Positions 12,710-24,595 of a stretch of DNA of 64,000 nucleotides are shown here, piece after piece. This DNA comes from Cordia subcordata (lineage: Eukaryota; Streptophyta; Magnoliopsida; Boraginales; Cordiaceae). Location of the stretch: the NCBI GenBank assembly GCA_028554755.1, contig JAPTOF010000014.1:7068001-7132000 (forward strand), written 5' to 3'. The notes under the pieces are model-generated. The model saw nothing but the letters and a program-made list of their open reading frames with translations, had not been told where the DNA came from and did not search any database. The position numbers were made by a program, and so were the translations under genes. Position 1 is the first letter of the stretch. Each line of letters opens with the position of its first letter.

Positions 12710-14057
12710 ATGAAGAAACGAAAAACAATTGTTCAAGATAGGTCAAAATTGCATGCTGATGTTCTAGTCGAAATCTTTAAAACATATACCTTTTGTTGAC
12801 AAGCTAGTTAGACTTAATGACACATGCAGTTGTTGGCACTCAGCAGTAAAATCCCACATCAAGTCGTTCTTGATTGAGTTAAAGGATAAATCACCATTGC
12901 TAAATACCTGTAGACCTTAAAGATGACACCAAAGAGAATTGTTTATTTGATTTTGTGAACAAGGTGCACAAGCCACTGATCATCACGCCTGACAGGTCTC
13001 ATTGTGTGTTGGATCATCACAAGGGTGGTTGATACTTTTGGAAGACAAAGTGAATTTGCCCATCTATAATCCGCTTTTGGATTTCAAAATCCACCTTCCT
13101 TCTATTATTTCTTTCCCAGACTTTGATTACTACACAGTAAATTTATCAGAGCATTGGATTAGCAAGGCTATTCTCTGGGGTGATGATTCTATTCTCAGTT
13201 TCAACTACGGCATTGCAGTCATCTATGGCTATAATAAAAAGCTTGCTTTTTTCGAGCATGGAGATAGGAGATAGGCAGAATTTGAAAACTCACAGAGACT
13301 ATTGCGATGTTGTTTACAGAAACAATTTCATATGCACGCTTTTAAGAAATAGTCGCATCGAAGTCTGGTGTAGCAACAACTCCTACCCAAGAAAAGCAAT
13401 GGACATGAAGCCAACTTTTCCAGCAAACATACTAGAATTGAAACAGCATGCAAGTGACTTATACACAAGCCAATGTTACATGGTTGAGTCAAAAGGTGAA
13501 GCTTTGCTTCTTGTAAGGTGCATTGGCAAGATGTTAATCCTTATAACGAACTTGTCCAAGAAGCAGACTTAGAGGGTGTTTGGCTTTGTTTATTTAGGGT
13601 GCACATAAGCATCTAGAAAAAGCACTCTCTCACATATTTTTTACTATTTAGGTGCTTATAAGCACCAAATAAGCAAAGCCAAACACCCTCTAATGCGAAG
13701 GGGATAATCAGAAGTTTTGTTGTCCATACAAGACAAAGAACTTCTATGTGTACAAGTTCGACTTTAATAAGAACGAGTGGTTTGAGTTGAAGAATCTGGG
13801 TGATCAGGTGTTGTTTTGGGTGGTAATCGATCTAAACTCTTTGTTAGCCAAGGACTATGAAGGTGCAAAGAGAACACCATTTATTTTATGGATGATTTGC
13901 GGGATCGAATGAGTGAACATGACATCTATAGAGGCCATGACATGGGTGTTTTTGACATGGGAGATGAGAGTATTAAGGAGTTTTTGTGATCAGTTTGATA
14001 TAGACAAGATGGCACTAGCTTTTTGGATCTTTCCGAGTTAATAAAATCCATAATTGA
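12710..14057 (+). pseudogene. F-box/DUF295 (KIB beta-propeller) pseudogene B
   Basis: Better preserved than copy A. From the ATG at 12710 the frame reads DRSKLHADVLVEIF, a recognisable F-box helix, then meets a frameshift and stops. A 90-codon open piece (13002-13274) reads MCVGSSQGWLILLEDK and later KKLAFFEHGD, characteristic of the DUF295/KIB propeller. A further frame (13180-13572) carries ASDLYTSQCYMVESKGEALL, and the end carries GHDMGVFDMGD. At least four frame changes or stops separate these pieces, and a MITE is inserted at 13572-13690. The intact ancestor would have been an F-box protein of about 400 residues. Known KIB proteins are SCF adaptors; nothing here indicates the ancestral target. 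Confidence 0.8.
13572..13690. mobile_element. 119-bp MITE inserted in pseudogene B
   Basis: Perfect inverted ends GAGGGTGTTTGGCTTTG...CAAAGCCAAACACCCTC, flanked by TA on both sides (13570-13571, 13691-13692). Copy A lacks the insert at the matching position, so the boundaries are defined by an empty site. The middle is also self-complementary (GTGCTTATAAGCAC). No coding capacity. Confidence 0.88.
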
Positions 14058-14509
14058 GATGATCATAGCTGTAAAAGCCCGCAGCAGATTTTTCAATTCT
14101 CTGTTGTAAAACTTGGTCCTCAGATTTTTTCAATTTGGGTACGTTTGGTTCGCCTAGTCTTGTCGGATTTCCATTCATACTAAATCAAGAATATAATGTT
14201 CACACGTTTGGTTCATAAAATAGAAAAAAATTTCTTAGAAATATCACTTTTTCAAAAATCCAAAATTTTCCTGAATTCTCCAAAAAAATTTCTTAGAATG
14301 TGACTCCCAGGGGTAAAAATTTATTCTATGAACGAAACACCCACTTTATTTTGTCATGATTCTTTCATCAATTTTAGCATAAAGTTGTGCTTAACCTTAG
14401 TTCTTTGGTTGTTTATTGAAATTAATTTAGCTAAGGTTGTCTCTTCCACTTTTGATCAACGATTTATTTTGAATGGATAATTAATTGCATTAGAGCAACA
14501 GTAGCATTA

Positions 14510-14909
14510 GGCTAACTCCAATAACTCACCCAAACATCAAAAAACCTCATATTTAGGGTAGTGGTTGGTTCTAATGTGCTCCAACAATTTCCCTATCTCA
14601 TCCTTCAAATTTTAGGTTTTTCCTAAACCCAAAACAAAACACTTATATATAAGGGTTATTTTTATCCCCCAAAGCCAACACTCAAATCCCATCTCCCATT
14701 TCCCATAGCTTTAACACTGTAATATTTTAAAATAGGATAATTGTTGGAGTGAAATTAAAATAAGAATTTCTTAAATTGAGAGTTTGATAAAAAAAAAAAT
14801 AGGAGAGTTGTTGGAATAGAACTAAAAATAGAGGATCCCAAATTATAAAAAAATAATTCAAATCACTTAAATTTAGGGGAAAAAAATATGAAAGCTATTG
14901 GAAACGGCC
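14510..14909. mobile_element. Tourist/Harbinger-like MITE with TTA duplication
   Basis: Left end GGCTAACTCCAATAAC and the reverse complement of the right end GGCCGTTTCCAATAGC are inverted repeats, flanked by TTA at 14507-14509 and 14910-14912. Internal inverted stretches such as ATTGTTGGAGT and GCTCCAACAATT support a foldback structure. The 3-bp TTA duplication is typical of PIF/Harbinger-type elements. Related ends are seen at 34864-35410. Confidence 0.65.
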
Positions 14910-15026
14910 TTAATTCAAGGTCACAACATTAATTCCAGTTTGTAAGTTGTTGTTCTCAGTAATGAAGCGTTTCTTGGTAACAAAGTTCTCTTTCTTGGTC
15001 ACCAGCATTTGGATCCTAAATTCTTG

Positions 15027-15215
15027 GTTTGAGATGATCATAGCTAGCCCTGAAAGCATACATCAGATTTTCACATTCTCTGTTGTAATTGTTAGTTGTC
15101 TGATTCTTTACCTTTTTCTTTTTCCTTTTTCTTTTTCTTGTCATGACTCTTTAATCAACTGTGTAGTTCAACATTGTGCTTAAATCTTAATTTTTTAGTT
15201 GTTTGTTGGCGTCAG
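15027..15215 (+). pseudogene. Third F-box/DUF295 3'-end remnant
   Basis: The block GAGATGATCATAGCT, then CAGATTTT, CTCTGTTGTAA and later TTGTGCTTAA matches in order the sequence just after the stop codons of pseudogenes A (from 11135) and B (from 14057). Only this 3' flank is kept; no coding part is visible upstream, where a MITE and unrelated sequence lie. Confidence 0.55.
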
Positions 15216-15456
15216 TTATGCTCAGATTGTCCGCTAACCCGTCAACACCTGAAGTTTCGAACACTTGGGTTGTGTCCTTTCTTTCTTTTTTTTTTTTTCT
15301 TTTTGTTTTGTCATTTATGTTACATAGATATCTTCTGACCATTTTGGGTAAAATACTTTGAAGTAATATTTTACTTGCATTAATTAATCCAAGTTCTCCA
15401 ACTCACTGCAAGCTCTTGTTCTTGATAACAAAGCATTTCTTGGTATTAACTTTTAA

Positions 15457-15880
15457 TCATATAAATAACACCCACAGTTCCTTGGGAGTCCTCACACTAG
15501 TTGCACACTCAAATCCCAAGTGTGTAACCGCAAAAGATACATAATCTATACCCACATAATTTAACAAATCAAGTAATGAATCAGTAACTCCTGCTCTAAT
15601 AAAATGTTCTGACGAAATATTCCTTAGAAATCCAAGCAAATGCTAACTTATATCTAACAAAACGTTTTGCAGTTCAAATTAGCGACAAAATTTGTCATCC
15701 GGTTTTTGAACCAAAAACAAATGTTAGTGATAAACATCTACTAAATTGCTAAGATAAACTAATCAACAGTTAGAAGAAGCCTACAAGATCCCTAAACCTA
15801 CAATATCAACAAGAGCATCTACGCCTCTGTATTTACCAACATTACCCGACAAGAAATTTGCTACCTTAGGACCGTAACCT
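15457..15880 (-). other. Possible decayed coding fragments, unidentified
   Basis: On the minus strand two nearby pieces look protein-like: 15880-15783 reads GYGPKVANFLSGN then KYRGVDALVDIVGLG before a stop, and 15639-15457 reads RAGVTDSLLDLLNYVGIDYV. They are in different frames with stops between them. I do not recognise a family, and no splice sites join them convincingly. They may be an old pseudogene or chance frames. Confidence 0.25.
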
Positions 15881-16176
15881 AATTAATGATAAAGAAGAGT
15901 AAGAAAAGAAAAAGAATAGTCATAGTTAAGAGTCTGATCTAGCCAGAGCATGACAAATTAATAAGCACACTAAAGGGTACCCGATTCCTAGTCATATTAT
16001 AAACGACAGTGCAGTTGAATGATGTACAAAGAACACCAATATGTACTTCATCTTTGCACTAAAAGTTGCAGAAATCTGGTTCCGTGCAGTATTTCCTATT
16101 TGCTCAAAAGAAGACAGGAGAAAGAAAATAAAACATAATCAATTATCATCTGCCATTAAGAAAAATGAAACACACT

Positions 16177-16185
16177 GCTCAAGAA
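16177..16185. repeat. 9-bp target site duplication, left copy
   Basis: GCTCAAGAA, repeated identically at 16765-16773 on the other side of the palindromic element. Confidence 0.85.
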
Positions 16186-16764
16186 GGATTTTTTTTTTAA
16201 AAATGACTCAAAATTTAAAATTTATAACGAAAATAGCCTTGTTTTGAAACGAGTTTCAAAAATAACATTTTCGGCTTTTGAATAGCCGATTTCGGCTTTT
16301 GAATCAACAAAAATGCTGCAATTACCAGTACGACAATTTTCGGCTTTTGAATAACCGAAATAAGCTATTCAAAAGCCAAATTTTGACCAACTTGAATGCA
16401 TTGCGGGAAACGTGCCAATTTCAGCTTTTGAAGAGCCGAAATCGACCATTCAAAAGCCGAAATTGGCACCCTTCATTAGAATGCAATTTAAACTATCTAA
16501 TTTCGTCTTTTGAATAGCCGATTTTGGCTATTCAAAAGCCGAAATTGGCAAGTTTCCCAATGTGGTCAAAATTTGGCTTTTGAATAGCCTACTTCAGCTA
16601 TTCAAAAGCCGAAAATTATGATATCGTTAATTACAGCATTTTCGTTGATTCAAAAGACGAAATCAGCAATTCAAAAGTCGAAAAAGCTATTTTTGAAAAT
16701 CATTTCAAAACAAGACTATTTTCGTTATAGATTTTAAATTTTGAGTTATTTGAAAAAAAAACCC
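16186..16764. mobile_element. 579-bp palindromic Mutator-like foldback element
   Basis: The whole element is one imperfect inverted repeat. Left end GGATTTTTTTTTTAAAAATG and the reverse complement of the right end GGGTTTTTTTTTCAAATAAC continue through ACTCAAAATTTAAAAT, TATAACGAAAATAG and TTGTTTTGAAA into the core. The core carries six copies of CTTTTGAA and six of TTCAAAAG, mostly within variants of TTCGGCTTTTGAATAGCCGA and its reverse complement, arranged symmetrically around a loop near 16465-16500. A perfect 9-bp duplication GCTCAAGAA flanks it, which fits a Mutator-like transposase. There is no transposase; open frames across it merely translate the repeats. It lies about 550 bp downstream of the LPXA stop codon. 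Confidence 0.88.
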
Positions 16765-16773
16765 GCTCAAGAA
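16765..16773. repeat. 9-bp target site duplication, right copy
   Basis: GCTCAAGAA, identical to 16177-16185. Confidence 0.85.
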
Positions 16774-17315
16774 TGGTACCAATTAGCAGAATTGAGGGAA
16801 AGAAGTTGTTGGTCACATCAACAGGATTGAATTATGGATACGAATTCAGTTATCATCACAGTCTTCTACTACACTCGTAGAACACTACAAGTCAGAACTA
16901 ATCAGAAGAGAAAAGTTCAGACCGTTATGCGTCTTGTGGTATGATCTCACAAAGCAAAGCTATTTTCCGCAGCATGACCTCACAAAACCATGCTAAATTC
17001 GGTTCTCATGTGTACAAAATAATTTGGTGATCATGAAGCTTACAGCTGCTATAAGTTAAATACTAAAATGCACGAGCAAAGCTCCCATACACGTGTTACA
17101 TCATGGTTGTGCACATGGGCTAAATAATATCGACTGCAGCAAGAATCTGCAAAGAAATAGAGATGTTTGCCCAATTAAAAACACTAAAGAAACTGGAAGA
17201 AAAAGAAAACAACAAAGCAAAGAAACAGAGCCAAAATTGAAATATGAAACTAAAGACATATCAATGAAAATTGTCCCATAACAAATAGAAAAATATAGTC
17301 CACCTTTGATACGTG
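16774..17315. other. LPXA 3' flank
   Basis: Gene-free; presumably includes the 3' UTR of LPXA, which is read on the minus strand toward lower coordinates. Short frames at 17093-17319 on both strands have no recognisable content. Confidence 0.5.
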
Positions 17316-20300
17316 TCATGACCCACTCCAGGATCTAAATTTGCAGATCCCACGTCGATCTTCCCTAAATGAATCACATACAGACTGTACCATAGAGAGG
17401 ACAGCTGGCACATGAACAAATTCTTGATGCTGCTCCAGAAAACCCATGGATTATTCTACGTGTATTTAAGCAGAAATTTATTTCGTAACATACAAGTTAA
17501 GGTACACAATACCACTTCAGCAAGTCGGTCCTCAATGCTCCCTGGGTCCACATCAGTGGGCATAAATATCTTTCTATAGGCTGATCTTAGGCTTCTGATC
17601 TGATACCTTGTCATCAAACATGGTAATACTTATTTATAAGATTGAAAAGCAAACAAATCAAAACAGGAAACTGCCAACAAAACAAACCAAAACAGGAAAG
17701 TGGCAACTTTCTTGGCCAATATGATTTCCAGAGAAGACATACAAACATTACAAAACCTGTTTTTGGTTCAATAGAACCATTCCTTTTGAACTACTGTAAA
17801 GAATCAGGAGCCATCTTACTATATCCTCCCAACTACGACAAAAAGTAGACATAATGTGTTGGCGCAGGTTTGCAAGTGGCACTTATCCATTCATAGAGAT
17901 TAAGATAAGCTCACATTAAATTAGTACGGAATAGTCTGAAAAACATCTTAACAAAGGCTTCCTAATCCATTTTCTAGGAAACAGGAGATATAAATTAGAT
18001 GAGTATCTTATCAGAAAGAAGTTATTTCTCTGACATCAGCATACTTAGCCAGCTATATTCATAGTTTCCTCTGATAGTCTCCTAATATATTGTAATTTCA
18101 AATCTCTGACTCATTTTCAGGAATGCATAAAGACAAATTGGGGATAAAAATTGCAGCGAGGCAGGTGGAACACCACTGAAGTAACTTCGCAGCAGACACA
18201 AGAGGGAAAATTCAACTGACGGGAGCATTTGATAACAAGAGAAAATAATAGGTTGTGCTAAGGAAAATAACAAAGAAGTTTGTTGGACAAATGACGCAAA
18301 AATCTGTTTAGAGAGGAGGCAAACCATAACCTGGCTGAAGACAAAATATAACCTTTTCCCCAGATACTTCTGGTCTTGTGCACCTTCTACTCCATACAAC
18401 TTACATACGTTACTTAAGTAACTAGTAAAAGAGTTTGTCAATCTGACACATCATAATATGCTTCACCAAATAAATTTTCAGCGCAATCAGAAGAGGAAAA
18501 CAAAAGCAATGAAAAGGAAAAACTTCAAACCAATAATTTTTTAAAAAGACTGGTTCCTTGGGACAAAATAAGACTCTTGTACATCTATTCAGTACAACAA
18601 TCAAAAATGAACTCAAGACAAACCTCTGTGACTGAGAATCCATGACGCCGCAGGCCTTCCAGATTTAGTCCCCGTAGCTCAGCTCTTTCTCCGGAGACCA
18701 TCATATACTTGGGGACATCTTGTGATACCTTCCAGGCACAAGAAAAGGTTAAGCTCCAATGCTATAACCATCTTCGATTTGCTTGGAAATTGCTTTGATT
18801 ATCCAAAGAAAGGGAGGGATATTGAAGGTCTTTATTTGCTTAGGAACCTTTCATGAGATGCACATCTCAGAAACACATAAATGCATCTACATGTATGAAA
18901 CAAGGAGAGACAACAGTAACAGCAAAACCTTCATATTTTTGAAGACTATTCATGCAACAGACCAGTTCCACTTAAGTTTACAGAACTAGATAATTATATT
19001 ACCACAGATCCACCACCAATGAAAGCATAGGAGCCAATTTGACAGAATTGATGAACTACGGTAGCTCCTGCAGTGTGAACATAATCCTACATATAACAAA
19101 ACCTGAATTATATAAAGTATCTGCAGGATCAAGAAAACAAACCATCTAGAAATGATGTCATCTTTCAGAAAAAGTACTATAAAGAAACGAATACTCACCT
19201 CCACTACAACATGGCCAGCTAGAAGAGTATTGTTTGCCAAAATAACACTATTTCCCACTTTGCAATCATGAGCAATGTGACAAGATCCCATAATAAGATT
19301 GTTATTGCCAATAACCTGATGACATAATTACTGTTGGCATGTTTCCAGATTTCTCATTTCACCATAGAAACTTGAAATCAAATGACATATGTTCATACTG
19401 TTTTATCAGTTAGCTTTGAAGATCGGTGAATAGATGCATGCTCCCTGATCTCATTGTTGTCGCCAATCTCAAGGAAACATTCATTACCTGGCTACAATGA
19501 ACAAGTAAAACAGACAACAGTCATCTCAATTGGTTGAAAACTATATTAGAAGTGATCAAATGAACTAGTGATTGAAAACATTGACATCTGGGCATGAATC
19601 TTGAAATAAACACCACGAAAGAGAGAAAAAATATAGATTTTGACAAGTAATCCACCACTTAGTAACCCAGGGATCCAACCTTTTTTTTTTAGGGAATGGG
19701 AAGAAAAAACTAAAGGATGAATACTTTTTTCACTGGTAAGTGCTACAGAGCATTGGATACAATGGTTATGGACCTGAGTTGGTACAGGTCATTATCTTTT
19801 CCAAGTAAACACCTCCTTTTTTCTCTATATGCAGATGGATAAAGACACCTAATGGTTTAGAGTTAGTAGCTCATTAACTAATGGATCTTTCTGTTCTAAT
19901 TCTCTATTTGAGAAAAGGAAAACAAAGACTTACGATAACATGGACAGCAATAAGCAACTACCAAATAAGAAATCTTGACAGATATGGCTTCAAGACAAGA
20001 AGTTGAGAAACAAACCATTTTAACTCATAGAGATAGAACAAACAATCAGCTACATTATAAGTGTGTACTAATGAATGTCCAGAAAACCAATACATAAAAA
20101 GTTAGAGTTAGATCCGCTCATATAGTACTTAAGTAAGCAAGCTTTATACATCCATGGGCATGTTTTAGGCTTTGTTGGAAATGTAGAAAGCCACACCCTT
20201 AGCATTCTCTTTTACAAAGCTCAAGCTAAAATGAGCAATAGCAAAGGGTAAGAACTCAACCTGGATGCTTAAAAGACAGTGTTCTACGATTATTCTGCAT

Positions 20301-23128
20301 TATTGGTTGCTCAGGAAGCTAATAGTGAAAACAATTATATCTAAGAGCTTCCAGGAAGCAACATTAACATGCAACATAAGCCTTAAACAGCTACTTGGTC
20401 CTCTTTGCCAAATCAAGGAGATGCACACTTACAGCTCTAATTTTGAGAACTTAACTATGTAGCATGAGCATCTATAATTTGGAGCAATTGGACATAGTAA
20501 ACTTGTGAAATGGACAAGGTTAGAACCCTTTGACCCTTCTGTCCTTTAATATACAACATGAAGGATTAAAAAGTTCTAACTATTTGTAACTCAAAGATAA
20601 CTCTCAACAATTACTTAGTTCAGATTGATGCATGAGGAGAAATCACACAGCAAAGGAAGGGCTGTAGGGCTGAAACTCTCCTACACTATTAGATGAAAAT
20701 GGAGAATATTCAGCTAAAACTGAAAATACTCAACAAACAATGATCTTTTGAATCATAACATAAGCCATATTTCTATTGATATTCAAAGCCAAGATAGCAG
20801 TAACAGGTTTATTTTGTCCGCATCTCTTCGCTTATTCATCAACCAATATATTGAATACAGTACCAAGTCAACTGGAAATACCTTATATTTTAAATCCTGG
20901 CATTTAATTCCAACCACAGCATGATGTCCTATAACATTATTGCACCCAATGATTGTCTGCCCAGGAAGATCATCTCCAATAACAGCACCACTATTAAACA
21001 AAAGTTACATGCCAAGTATCAAAATAAAGAAGTTTGTCTGTTCCAGAAATGAAGGTTAAAATAGTGATCATACAAAACCTCATCAAAATGCAGCTATCTC
21101 CCAGTTCCGTGCTTCCAAGCACGTGGCTTCCAGGGTAAAGGTGACAAGCACTCCCTAACTTCGCAGAAGGACCAACAGTACAAAAGGGACCAATTGAAAC
21201 TCCCTACAAAAGTAGAAAGTTAGCATCTCAACATAATAGATGATGCAGAAAGCAAAATAAGCATTAATTTGGAACAAAAGTATAAACTTATAATGGATCA
21301 GAAAATTGAAAGATTTAAGGGAAGCAATCAAGAGGTCAGAGAAATTTCAAGAAAATATTAATAATTCTTTGTTTTAGCAACTGCATATACTTATTGCTTA
21401 GAAGCTCATGCAGTATATACAACCACCAAACACAGTAATTAGAAAGCTATAGCACCAAATAGCTTTCATAAGGTGTAACATCATTCAACCAGAAAAAACA
21501 AGAATAGAAAAAGGACCAGGAACAAAATATTCAAGCTATTTTCCAGCTCCCTGAAGCATAATACACAATGAAAAAGCACTAAAATCCTACTGGATGAGGC
21601 TATCTAGTGAAATACGGATATTCATAGATTCCACATATCATCATAGTACATCTTATCAGGAAATGAACATGCAGAACAAGAGCAATGTGCACAGGAAGCT
21701 AGCAACTTTTGAAGAGCTAGCATAAAAGTTAAAAGTACTAGTACAATAATGGGGTTCCAAAGAACAATTACTCCCAATTTCGTGAGGCCCTCATTGAATT
21801 TAGTGCAGACAAAGCAACAGTTCTAGAATTAGCATGATGAATCAAAAACTAAACTTTTGGCATAATTTACACAAACTGATCACTTAGAAACTTCAATGCA
21901 AAACTATATGATTGCAGGTTAATTAGATTCTCAGAAATTTGAATATATTTTTGCATGTCTTTTCAATAGTTCAATATGAAACTTAAGTTGAAAACTTTTT
22001 TTCATGTTCCCTACCATCATTATCTTCTTCTGGAGCAAGTGAATGAACTCCTACCAAGAGCTCTTATACTAAGGCCCAAGCCAAGATGGCATGAGATAGA
22101 CCATGGCCTATACATCGGACAGGATTTTCAGACGTTCAACATCAGCAAGATAATACCAGGACCTGTCAAACTATTTACAAAAATTTTCTTCTAGATTTTC
22201 TAGGAACCATTTCTCTTGGATAATATGCATCAACTTGACCTCAAGAAGATGAACATAACAGCATCTGGTATGTTCACAAATAGCCAACCAAGATCACCTT
22301 TTATTCCATTTATTTATATTCTGGCAGGATTGTGTACTTTTTAAAGAGAGAACCTCAGAAGTTTCAAAGAGTTAGCGAAGCAATTGGAATAAATTATTCT
22401 CAAGCCTGGGAGATGAGACATTACAGTGACACCAGTTGTCTAGTAAATTAAAATTAACTTTTCAAATCGAACAGCAATTATCTTAATAACCTAGGAATTT
22501 TGAGAAGGCACACCCAAGGAAAGCAATCTTTCAGATGAAAGTTTCCTCTTTCTTATCTAAATTCCTAGGGTAAACTTAAGAATGGCAGTGGCTAGGTTAC
22601 CCACAACAGAATAGATAGCCGTAACTTTAAATGTTTAGGACAACCTATCACCAAAATGGTAACCAAAACACGAGGGGATTTGAAACCGAAACATAGCCAT
22701 TAAGTATCCGCAGCTATCAGTACCCACAACTGTTTACTTCAAAACCAAATAAAAGATCAGTTTAAGTAGAAAGCCAACCTTAAAAGAATTCCAATTTAAA
22801 TGTCAGAAAGGCCCAAAAACAAATTGAGCCAAAAATGAGTTCTTTAACTCCTAACAAACCAAATAACAACATGATCATACCTTACGTAGCAAACATGCTA
22901 ATTCAAGTCAATTTACGATCACAGGTTAAGAAGTAAAAGAAATCAATCAACATCTTAACAAAGGTCATGCCGTATTCAACTCAGTAATTATTACAGCTAA
23001 TCAAAATCATGCTAGAAATGAACAAACAGTATCTTCAAGCGACCAATTTCTCGCATAATCGCATTGTGTCCGTAAACATGCAGGTACATCTCACGCAGAG
23101 AGAGTACCATAACGCATTATACACATGA

Positions 23129-23168
<40 letters not shown>

Positions 23169-23366
23169 AACAAAAGATAAGAGAGCGGAGCATTAACTAA
23201 TACCTGACCTAAGATCGCATTCGGATGAACAATCGCTGAAGGATGAATGAAGCTAGGGTTGACTATCGCTGTAGCATTAGCTTTCGCTTCTTCCGAAGCA
23301 TCTGAGCAAAAACACCAATAATTTGAATAGTTACAACTTCAGAAGCTTCTAGAAACATCTATGCAT

Positions 23367-23414
<48 letters not shown>

Positions 23415-23504
23415 TTCACTGGCGAGTGTGGACGAGAAGCGGTGGAGAGAGAGTCTTGAGGCAGCAAAAGAGAGGGCTTTGCGGTTTCTCAGAAGAGCAG
23501 ACAT
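17316..23504 (-). CDS. LPXA: UDP-N-acetylglucosamine O-acyltransferase LpxA, mitochondrial type
   Basis: Ten exons: 23504-23420, 23301-23204, 21203-21079, 20990-20882, 19491-19399, 19315-19199, 19086-19003, 18728-18624, 17599-17513 and 17432-17316. All have GT-AG borders and phases that join, giving 339 residues, close to the usual plant length. The last acceptor could lie 3 bp further on. The enzyme transfers a hydroxyacyl chain to UDP-GlcNAc, the first step of lipid A assembly; plants keep this pathway in mitochondria. Residues 1-30 are Arg/Ser/Leu-rich without acidic residues until the end, as in a mitochondrial presequence. The rest is a left-handed beta helix of hexapeptide repeats (for example [15 protein letters not shown]), followed by the acyltransferase helical domain. 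The catalytic base is expected at H186 in CHIAHDC. The downstream GHHAVVG and [10 protein letters not shown] blocks also match. No neighbour belongs to the pathway, as is usual in plants. Confidence 0.93.
23132..23164. repeat. (TA)n microsatellite in LPXA intron 2
   Basis: A pure TA run of about 33 bp, some 40 bp inside intron 2 from its donor at 23203. Confidence 0.95.
23366..23414. repeat. AC/AT/AG compound microsatellite at LPXA intron 1 donor
   Basis: Runs of (AC)n, (AT)n and (AG)n follow one another and reach to within 5 bp of the exon 1 donor (23419-23418). On the gene strand intron 1 starts GTGAACTCTCTCTC. Confidence 0.95.
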
Positions 23505-24595
23505 GGCGTCGCCAAATTTGGGGCTCTTTTCACAATTTTTCTAATTTATAGGGACTTGCGCGCCTAAAAAGAAAAAGAACTTATTTACTAAACTTCGCTT
23601 GTTTCTTTTCCTTTCTTCGTTTGGTCACGGAGATACAAATCATTTTGAGTAAGGCCTACATACTTATCAATTAACCTTACGAAAATGTTTCAAAATAGAC
23701 GACTGTTAGTGATAGCGTCGTGTTTTTAAGCAAGGCCTATATATTTTCGAATGAGCCTATATATGCATTTTTGGACAAAATTTTTTTCCTTTTACATACA
23801 TTCCATTTATAGTAATTTAAATTCGCTATTACTGTTATTACAAATTCAAACATTTGAACCAATTAATTAAGCTAAAATGGTAGACTAATAGTTGAGTCTA
23901 AGTTATTACGACATTGCAACCATTAAAACGAGTAATTTAATCAGTCGAAACTACCTCCTCAAGGTCAAGTCATATCAAATGCAGTGGAGGATTTGTATAA
24001 AATTTAGGGGAAAAAAAAAGGCTAAAAAACCTTTAAGAGAAGTTCTCGTTTCAACATAAACATGATAGTCTATTTTTTGCATCACGCCAAAATAAAACTA
24101 CCATAGTGAGTGGAAGATTGTCTACATTATTACAGACAATCAAAAAAGACCACACAGTGAATGAATTGAAACGGTCATGAGTAGGAAACTGAAAACAAAG
24201 TATGTCGCAAGGGCCTTCACTAAAACATTTTTACACCTTCAACCTAAAAAAAAAAAAAGAATCTCCTTATCTGAAAATTTCAATACTAGAAAACAGCATA
24301 CTGCACAAAGAAGGGGCCATAGGTGAAGTTTCCTATTTTGTTCACCAATGTACTCCTTGTGACATGCTTTCTGTGTCTCATAAAGAAGCTTCCCAACTTG
24401 ACTCATCTATGAGTAGCTGACAAAACTTCCTCCTTCTGAGTTGGTGTCACATAGAAGAAGCTTGCTATTTGACAAATCTGTTGCAGCAGCATATGGCAAA
24501 AGATTACTCCAAAGAACAACTCCATCATTTTGCCTTCACCGCATTCTTTCCAGCTTCTCCAATGGTCGGCTCCAAAATGTGGCACTCATTAGACC
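23505..24595. other. Intergenic: LPXA promoter and kinase 3' flank
   Basis: Both neighbours are on the minus strand, so this holds the LPXA 5' region and the kinase 3' end. Repeated words such as AAGGCCTA.ATA occur near 23652 and 23724. No exon-like frame is seen. A short frame at 24202-24420 has no recognisable content. Confidence 0.5.

Larger units (their letters stand above)
12403..14283. repeat. Segmental duplication, unit B
   Basis: Partner of unit A (9226-11352), same orientation, about 3 kb apart. Flanking and coding remnants align throughout apart from a solo LTR unique to A and a 119-bp MITE unique to B. Confidence 0.8.

Noticed and set aside
16041..16517. Two open frames (16041-16247 and 16278-16517)
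   Set aside because: They read through the palindromic element or its flank; the second simply translates the repeated motif.
16177..16773. CRISPR-like array (regular repeats with spacers)
   Set aside because: Repeats alternate in orientation, spacers are themselves mirrored, and the DNA is plant nuclear; a foldback element explains it.
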